NCBI GenBank assembly: GCA_016705685.1 | Contig: JADJLB010000001.1 | Location: 310,001 to 374,000, forward strand | DNA: 64,000 bases | Origin: Propionivibrio sp. | Lineage (GTDB): Bacteria > Pseudomonadota > Gammaproteobacteria > Burkholderiales > Rhodocyclaceae | Direction: 5' to 3' | Part shown: positions 59,301 to 64,000 of the stretch, piece by piece | Numbering within the stretch: the stretch's first letter is position 1 | Layout of the letters: each line of letters begins with the position of its first letter | The notes under the pieces: model-generated | What the model was told of the DNA's origin: nothing | The model's database searches: none | Seen by the model: only the letters and a program-made list of their open reading frames with translations | Program-made: the position numbers and the translations under genes

Positions 59301-59410
59301 AACTGCTGGACCTTCATGCCCTTGAAGGCCATCAGCCCAAGCACGGTGAGCATCAGGAAGAGCAATACCACCGGAATCGGGTTGCGGATGGACCAGGTTG
59401 AAACGTTCAT
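56330..59410 (-). CDS. RND efflux transporter, HAE1-type permease
   Basis: Inner-membrane proton-driven RND pump of 1026 aa. N-terminal MNVSTWSIRNPIPVVLLFLMLTVLG starts the first helix. The proton-relay acidic pair lies in VGILVDDAIVEIENIMRHL and the Lys partner in ATKNSILLIDYVI; both are needed for transport. The docking domain has the usual repeats (FPDIDLPTVTITANLPGA). It overlaps the adaptor gene by 4 bases, and the pair follows livF in one run. Drug, metal or lipid substrate is not determinable; the HAE1-like D-D motif argues against a metal pump (HME). Confidence 0.93.
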   Translation of the reverse strand: MNVSTWSIRNPIPVVLLFLMLTVLGLMAFKGMKVQQFPDIDLPTVTITANLPGAAPAQMETEVGRKIENAVATLQGVKHIYTKAQEGTVVVSVEFRLEKPTQEGVDDVRDAISRIRADLPGELKDPVIARVNLAGAPILTYTVASTRMDDEALSWLVDNTLTRAMLSVRGVGAVARVGGVTREIRIELDPARLLALRATAADVSRQLRQMQQDASGGRSDIGGIEQTLRTIATVHSAEEIGAMEIALADGRRVRLSDLATVSDTVSEQRSAALLNGKPVVGFEIVRARGAGEVEVAEGVRAVLEKLKAEHPDITITEAFNFVDPVVENFDGSMALLIEGAILAVIVVWLFLRDWRATFVSATALPLSIIPTFAAMSIMGFTLNVVTLLSMSLVVGILVDDAIVEIENIMRHLRMGKTPLQAAIEAADEIGLAVIATTSTLIAVFLPTAFMGGVPGKFFVQFGWTAAIAVFFSLVVARMLTPMMAAYILRLPKKAHREPRWMEMYTRWATWCLKHRVLTTIAALVFFFGSFALVPLLPTGFVPPDDLSQTQVYLSLQPGSTFKETLAAAEEARRIVEKNRYVKLVYTAIGGGASGSDPFSPQGAAEVRKATLTINMTPRKERGGVKKQAVERQLRDALAVLPGVQIKVGLGGSNEKYVLVLASEDGDLLAKHARIVERELRTIPGIGAVTSTASLVRPELVVRPDFARAADLGVTSAAIADVLRIATIGDYDQNIAKLNLAQRQIPIVVKLPAEARQDLSLLERLTVAGKHGPVMIGSVAKLSMAGGPAEINRYDRLRNINFEIELNQQPLGEVEKQTLALPSLKNLPPGILQTTVGDAEAMGDLFSSFALAMLTGVMCIYVVLVLLFKDFVQPVTILTALVLSVPGAFLALFVTQTALSMPSMIGLIMLMGIATKNSILLIDYVILARRGIDGQPGLDRWHALLDASRKRARPIVMTTVAMGAGMLPIALGVGTDPSFRAPMAIVVIGGLITSTFLSLLVIPVVFTYVDDVMTLLRNVLAKRGRKG

Positions 59411-60540
59411 GGAGGCGTGGTTGCGCTAACCTCGGCCGGAACGACGCGAACCGTATCGCCGTCGGCGAGAAAGCCGGCGCCACTGTTCACGACTTGCGCC
59501 TGCGTGTCGAGTCCGCTGACTTCGATCCGCTCTCCGACCCGGCGCCCGGTGTCGATCTTGACCTGGCTCACCTTGTCGTTCTCAAGCCGGAAGACATAGG
59601 CAAAGCCTTCGCGCAACACCACCGCGGATTGCGGCAAGGTCAGCGCCGGGCTTTGACCGAGTCTGAATTCACCGCGCGCGAACATGCCGGCGCTGAGTAT
59701 TTGAATGGCATTGTCCGGCAGATCGACATAAACCAGCGCAATGCGCGTTTGCGGGTCGACGGTCGGCGCCACGGCGCGCACCACGCCTTCGATCGTGTCG
59801 TTATTGGGGCTGCTCAGGGTCGCCGTCTGCCCCGGTTTGATGCGCGCGAGTTCGGCCGCCGTGACTTCGGCGCGCCATTCCAGACGGCTGCCGCGAATCA
59901 GGCGAAACAGTTCCTGGCCAGGCTGTGTCAGCATGCCGACCGTGGCGGCGCGCGCCGAGATGATGCCGTCGTCGGGAGACAGCACTGCGGCATTGGCGCG
60001 CCGTATTTGGGCGCTATGCCGTCGCGCTTTGGCGGCATTGAGACGCGCCAGCGCCGTATCGGCCACGGTTTGCGTCTGTATGCCCTGCTGCGGACTGTAA
60101 AACCCCTTTTCCCGAAGCTGTTTCGCACGCGCATTATTGGCGCGGGCTTCGGCCAGCGTGGCTTCGGCTTCGGCAACCGCAGCCTGGCTTTCGGACAATT
60201 CGTTTTCGACTGTGTCGGCGGCGATGCGCGCCAGTACCTGCCCTTTCTTGACGACATCGCCGACATTGGCGTTTACCGCAGTGATCCGGTAGTTGCTGAG
60301 TTCCGGACCGATGATGACTTCCTGCCAGGCCGCGATGTTGCCGTTGGATCGGAGCGTCAGCGGCCACTCGAGCGCCTGCGGCACGGTGGTGCTGACGGTC
60401 ATCGCCGCCTTGACCGGCTGCGCCGATGCGGCGGCATCCCCCGGGGTCTTGCCGCACGCGGCAAGTAGTACGGCGGCGACAGTCGCCACAACCATGAGCT
60501 GGCGCGCGGCGACGTTTTGCACTGAAGGAATTGACGTCAT
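59407..60540 (-). CDS. RND efflux periplasmic adaptor lipoprotein
   Basis: A 377-aa membrane-fusion protein with lipoprotein signal (LMVVATVAAVLLAACGK, lipobox LAAC). The structure is hairpin-lipoyl-barrel: VLARIAADTVENELSESQAAVAEAEATLAEARANNARAKQLREKG (in part), then LDAGLPDNAIQILSAGMFARGEF-like barrel parts. It joins the RND pump to an outer-membrane channel, which is not encoded here. ATGA overlap with livF upstream and with the pump downstream. Confidence 0.92.
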   Translation of the reverse strand: MTSIPSVQNVAARQLMVVATVAAVLLAACGKTPGDAAASAQPVKAAMTVSTTVPQALEWPLTLRSNGNIAAWQEVIIGPELSNYRITAVNANVGDVVKKGQVLARIAADTVENELSESQAAVAEAEATLAEARANNARAKQLREKGFYSPQQGIQTQTVADTALARLNAAKARRHSAQIRRANAAVLSPDDGIISARAATVGMLTQPGQELFRLIRGSRLEWRAEVTAAELARIKPGQTATLSSPNNDTIEGVVRAVAPTVDPQTRIALVYVDLPDNAIQILSAGMFARGEFRLGQSPALTLPQSAVVLREGFAYVFRLENDKVSQVKIDTGRRVGERIEVSGLDTQAQVVNSGAGFLADGDTVRVVPAEVSATTPP

Positions 60541-61310
60541 GATCCGTGACGGACACTCAGTCCGAGATAGCTTTCGATGACCCGCTTGTCGTTCACCAGA
60601 TCCCGGCTCGGGCCTTCGAGCGAGATTTCGCCAGTTTCCAGGACATAGCCGTAATCGGCCACCTGGAGTGCGGCGCGGGCGTTTTGTTCGACGAGCAGAA
60701 TGGAGACTCCGGTTTTTTTCAGTTCGGCCACGGTGTGGAAGATTTCCTTGATGATCAATGGCGCCAAGCCGAGGCTGGGCTCGTCGAGCATCAACAGTTT
60801 CGGCTTGGCCATCAGAGCCCGGCCCATCGCCAGCATCTGGCGCTCGCCACCGGACAAGGTCGAGGCCATCTGTTCGCAGCGCTCCTGCAATCGCGGGAAG
60901 ATGTCAAACACCTGATCCATGGTTTCCAGCGCGTCACGGTGTCCGACGCGATAGCGGTCAAAGGCGCCGAGCAGCAAGTTGTCTCTGACACTCATTTCGC
61001 CGAATAATTCACGCTTTTCGGGGACCAGCGTCATTCCCTGGCGTACGCGTTTTTCGACCCGGCGATCTGCGCCCTGCGTCTTGCCGAAGTAGATGATTTC
61101 TCCACACGCCGGTTGCAGCCCCATCAACGCGCACAGCAGGGTAGTCTTGCCGGCGCCGTTCGGTCCGATGACGGTGACGATCTCGCCCTTGTTGATCTTC
61201 AGGTTGATATGATGCACAGCTTCAACCTTGCCGTAGCTGACCGACAAGTCGCGTACTTCGAGCACCAGCGGTTTTTCTTCGGGGTCGACGCTGTCGAGGG
61301 ACAAGTTCAT
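60537..61310 (-). CDS. livF: Branched-chain amino acid-type ABC transporter ATPase LivF
   Basis: Second ATPase of a LivHMGF importer, 257 aa. Walker A GPNGAGKTTLL, signature LSGGERQMLAMGRAL and Walker B LLMLDEPSLGLAPLII are complete. The substrate is unknown; branched-chain or aromatic amino acids, urea or amides are all known for the family. Stop codon overlaps the RND adaptor start. Confidence 0.92.
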   Translation of the reverse strand: MNLSLDSVDPEEKPLVLEVRDLSVSYGKVEAVHHINLKINKGEIVTVIGPNGAGKTTLLCALMGLQPACGEIIYFGKTQGADRRVEKRVRQGMTLVPEKRELFGEMSVRDNLLLGAFDRYRVGHRDALETMDQVFDIFPRLQERCEQMASTLSGGERQMLAMGRALMAKPKLLMLDEPSLGLAPLIIKEIFHTVAELKKTGVSILLVEQNARAALQVADYGYVLETGEISLEGPSRDLVNDKRVIESYLGLSVRHGS

Positions 61311-63067
61311 TCGATGCCCCCAAGATAGGCTTCAAGCACGGCCGGGTTGCGCTGCACCTCTTCGGGCAACCCTTCCGCCAGCTTTTGCCCGAACTCGATG
61401 ACGACGACGCGGTCGGCCAGCCCCATCACGAAATCCATATCGTGCTCGACCAGCAGGATGCCCATGCCTTCGTCGCGCAAGCGACGCAGGAGGTCGGCCA
61501 ACGCTTTCTTTTCCAGATAACGCAGGCCGGCGGCCGGTTCGTCAAGCAATAGCAGGCAAGGGTCGGCGGCCAGCGCGCGGGCGATTTCGACGATGCGCTG
61601 CTTGCCCAGCGGCAGGCTGCTGGCGACGTCGTACAAGTGTTCGGCCAGTCCGCAGCGTTCGATCTGAAGCGCCGCTTCGTGCAACAGCCTGGCCTCTTCG
61701 TCGCGCTCGGTGCGGCAGGCGGCATGCACGAAATTCTTGCGGCCGCGCAAATGCGCGCCGATGGCGACGTTCTCCAGTACGCTCATGGTCGGTATCAGGC
61801 GCACGTGCTGGAAGGTCCGGCACATCCCGCGCTGCGCCATCTCGTGGGCTTCCAGCCTCTCGACCCGTTCGCCGCAAAAAACGATCTCGCCGGAGGTTAG
61901 CGGGTCGACGCCGGAAACCCCGTTGAACATCGTCGTTTTGCCGGCGCCGTTAGGTCCGATCAGCGCCATCACCTCGGCGGCATGTACGTCAAAACTCATT
62001 CTATCGTTGGCGACCAGGCCGCCGAAGCGCTTGGTGGCGTTGCTGATTTTCAGCAGCACGCTACCGGCCGGCGGAACTGCGCGGCGCGGCAGCGGCTCCG
62101 CTTCGGCCACGCGCGGACGGACGGCGCGTTCCGGGAAGCACCGCTGGACGATTGGCCACATGCCGTCACGCGAGCGGTGCAACACCAGAATCATCATCAG
62201 ACCGAAAACGATCATCTCGAAATTTCCGCTCTGACCCAGCAGCTGCGGCAACCAATCCTGCAGCCATTGCTTGAGCAGGGTGATCAGGCCGGCACCAAAA
62301 ATGGCGCCCCAGACGTGGCCCACGCCGCCGACGACGACCATGAACAGGTATTCGATCCCCTGCGTCAGCGAGAATGGCGTCGGGTTGATGAACCGCTGCA
62401 GATGCGCATAGAGCCAGCCCGAAAGGCAGGCATACAGGGCGGCGATGACAAAGATGACGATCTTCGAGCGCGGCGTATTGACGCCCATCGACTCGGCCAT
62501 CAGCGAGCCGCCTTTGAGCGCGCGAATCGCTCGCCCTTCGCGTGAATCGAGCAGATTGCGTGTGGCGACCATGAGAACCAGCAAGATGGCCCAGATGAGG
62601 TAATAGAATTCGCGTCCCGATTTGAGTTCGAAGCCAAAGAGCTGCAATGCCGGGATGCCCGATATACCGGTGTACCCGCCGAGTGCATCAATGTTTCCAA
62701 ACAGGTAGTACAGGCTGATCCCCCAGGCGATGGTGCCCAACGGCAGAAAGTGCCCTGACAGACGCAGTGTAATGAGACCGATGGACAGCGCGATGACCGC
62801 CGTGACGGCCAGACCCGCCGGCAGGGTCAGCCAGGGTGAAACATCATGTACCGTGGTCAGGTAGGCCGTGGTGTAGGCACCAAGGCCGACAAATGCCGCC
62901 TGGCCGAAAGAGGTCAGACCGCCAACGCCGGTCAGCAGTACCAGGCCGAGCGAGACGATGGCGTACAGGCCGATGTAATTGAGCAGCGTCACGTAGAACT
63001 CCGGCAACACCAGTGGCCCGAGCGCCAGCGCAACAATGAACGCCCACAGGAATATCAGGTTCTTCAT
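61307..63067 (-). CDS. LivM-LivG fusion of a branched-chain amino acid-type ABC transporter
   Basis: A 586-aa fusion. The first 325 residues are a LivM permease (IVSLGLVLLTGVGGLTSFGQAAFVGLGAYTTAYL in part, followed by about ten helices). A linker of about 20 residues leads to a LivG ATPase with GPNGAGKTTMFNGVSG, the signature LPLGKQRIVEIARAL and Walker B LLLLDEPAAG. ATG 63067 (MKNLIFLWAF) is preferred over 63115, which would start inside livH. The pair with livF provides two ATPases, but one is tied to one permease. livH is 5 bases upstream and livF overlaps by 4 bases. Confidence 0.9.
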   Translation of the reverse strand: MKNLIFLWAFIVALALGPLVLPEFYVTLLNYIGLYAIVSLGLVLLTGVGGLTSFGQAAFVGLGAYTTAYLTTVHDVSPWLTLPAGLAVTAVIALSIGLITLRLSGHFLPLGTIAWGISLYYLFGNIDALGGYTGISGIPALQLFGFELKSGREFYYLIWAILLVLMVATRNLLDSREGRAIRALKGGSLMAESMGVNTPRSKIVIFVIAALYACLSGWLYAHLQRFINPTPFSLTQGIEYLFMVVVGGVGHVWGAIFGAGLITLLKQWLQDWLPQLLGQSGNFEMIVFGLMMILVLHRSRDGMWPIVQRCFPERAVRPRVAEAEPLPRRAVPPAGSVLLKISNATKRFGGLVANDRMSFDVHAAEVMALIGPNGAGKTTMFNGVSGVDPLTSGEIVFCGERVERLEAHEMAQRGMCRTFQHVRLIPTMSVLENVAIGAHLRGRKNFVHAACRTERDEEARLLHEAALQIERCGLAEHLYDVASSLPLGKQRIVEIARALAADPCLLLLDEPAAGLRYLEKKALADLLRRLRDEGMGILLVEHDMDFVMGLADRVVVIEFGQKLAEGLPEEVQRNPAVLEAYLGGIE

Positions 63068-63072
63068 GCTGC

Positions 63073-64000
63073 TTATGGCTCTTCCTCGACGTGGCGGGTG
63101 GTCAGCGAACGCCACAGCAAGACGGGGATAATCAGCGTGAAGACGATCACTTCCTTGAAGGCGCTGGCCCAGAATGACGAATACGATTCGAGCAGGCCGA
63201 CCAGGAGCGCGCCGATGGCGGCCACGGGATAACTCGCCAGTCCGCCGATGATGGCGCCGACAAAACCCTTGAGGCCGATCAGGAAGCCCGAATCGTAGTA
63301 GAGGGTGGTGATCGGTGAAATCAGGATGCCGGAAAACGTCCCGATCAATCCCGCCAGGGCAAATGAAAGCATGCCGGCCATGCTCGACGAGATGCCCATC
63401 AGGCGGGCCCCGGTGCGGTTCATCGCCGTGGCGCGCAGCGCCTTGCCGTAGATCGTGCGTTCGAAGAGGAAATACAGGGCGACGATGAGGATCAGGCTGG
63501 AGACGATCACCAGCAAGGCCTGCCCTGGCAGCGAGGCCTCGCCGATGGCGAAGCTGGTTTCGGTAAATACCGGCGTGCGCGAGCCTTCGGCGCCGAAGAA
63601 GAACAGCCCCAGCCCGGTCAACGTGACATGCACGGCCACCGAGACGATCAGCAGGACCAGCACGGAAGCCTCGGCAATCGGCTGAAAAGCGAGCCGGTAA
63701 ATCATCGGCCCCAGCGGAACAACCAGGATCAGCGTAATGAAGACCTGCACCGGCAGAGAGAAGGTCGCCGGCGAAACCACGGACAGAAGACCGGCAAGCA
63801 ACAAGGGCATGACGCAGTTGAACAGGATGACCGAGGGCATGCGGCGCAGCTTGCGGGCGCGTACAGCCCGGGACAGGTCAACCAGGGTGATCACCATGCC
63901 CAGGCCAAGCAACAGCCACAAGGTTCCCGGCACCTTGCCGGATTGCAGGCTGACCAGTGTCAGCGCGCCATAAGCGACGAACTCGCCCTGCGGTATGAAA
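63073..64000 (-). CDS. livH: Branched-chain amino acid-type ABC transporter permease LivH, truncated at window edge
   Basis: The first permease of the importer, open to the end of the window. The frame continues beyond the GTG at 63933 through [19 protein letters not shown], the typical LivH GEFV motif, so the true start is outside the window. Seen are about seven helices with [58 protein letters not shown] (in part), the family end. First gene seen of the operon livH-livMG-livF-RND. Confidence 0.9.
   Translation of the reverse strand, partial: FIPQGEFVAYGALTLVSLQSGKVPGTLWLLLGLGMVITLVDLSRAVRARKLRRMPSVILFNCVMPLLLAGLLSVVSPATFSLPVQVFITLILVVPLGPMIYRLAFQPIAEASVLVLLIVSVAVHVTLTGLGLFFFGAEGSRTPVFTETSFAIGEASLPGQALLVIVSSLILIVALYFLFERTIYGKALRATAMNRTGARLMGISSSMAGMLSFALAGLIGTFSGILISPITTLYYDSGFLIGLKGFVGAIIGGLASYPVAAIGALLVGLLESYSSFWASAFKEVIVFTLIIPVLLWRSLTTRHVEEEP

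Noticed and set aside
57398..59401. A 667-codon plus-strand open frame opposite the RND pump
   Set aside because: It is antisense to a convincing RND gene, has no ribosome-binding site or recognisable domain, and its composition is that of complementary GC-rich codons.

Overview
The window is a gene-dense chromosomal segment of roughly 58-62% G+C. It most resembles a betaproteobacterium, probably of the Rhodocyclales (inference). Supporting points are the gmk-rpoZ-spoT order, an atpIBEFHAGDC operon, phoB-phoR, DUF971-ubiE-ubiJ, a CopA/CopB copper locus, LivHMGF and a PilZ protein. No rRNA, tRNA or CRISPR array was seen.

Layout. 1-5430: housekeeping and stringent response genes (gmk partial, rpoZ, spoT), a DadA-like oxidoreductase, a MITE-like repeat and tatD. 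5511-12302: anaerobic and glycerol metabolism, namely an Escherichia coli-type quinol:fumarate reductase (frdABCD) followed by glpD and glpK. 12303-20753: a copper/heavy-metal island with a CusR/CopR-type box, a Met-rich periplasmic protein, a small double-Cys protein, two c-type cytochromes, a MerR-family metal regulator, CopA multicopper oxidase and CopB. It continues with a MerR-type promoter ahead of an HD-GYP protein with a Cys-rich N-terminus (frameshifted), then an IS1380-type transposase remnant that has replaced the front half of a copper P-type ATPase. 20876-23398: an ECF sigma factor, a putative membrane anti-sigma protein and a lipoprotein, closed by a strong terminator. 23538-30539: a HIT protein with an unknown 533-aa partner, phoBR with a near-consensus Pho box, DUF971, ubiE, a Tim44-like protein and ubiJ. 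30537-37534: the complete ATP synthase operon on the minus strand. 38046-50619: PilZ protein, glycosyltransferase-like protein, trhP, rng, a hemerythrin-GGDEF protein, a cysteine-less isochorismatase-fold protein, gabD, an NlpC/P60 lipoprotein, a radical SAM protein and acnA. 50785-56330: a decaying defence-type island with an MmeI-like restriction-modification gene broken by frameshifts, a DUF2283-like stub, and an HTH-ImmA/IrrE plus PIN toxin pair whose toxin has an in-frame amber stop. 56330-64000: one minus-strand operon, livH-livMG(fusion)-livF followed with 4-bp overlap by an RND adaptor and pump.

How the genes work together. The frd and glp genes together would allow glycerol 3-phosphate electrons to enter the quinol pool and leave to fumarate, a fermentative/anaerobic lifestyle consistent with a wastewater or sediment Rhodocyclales (inference). 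The copper island combines periplasmic oxidation and sequestration (CopA, CopB, Met-rich protein) with cytochromes and a likely c-di-GMP phosphodiesterase, but has lost cytoplasmic efflux by ATPase truncation. Several accessory genes (HD-GYP, copper ATPase, MmeI-like, PIN) are broken while all housekeeping genes are intact. This points to real decay of accessory islands, although single-base indels in homopolymers could also be assembly errors.
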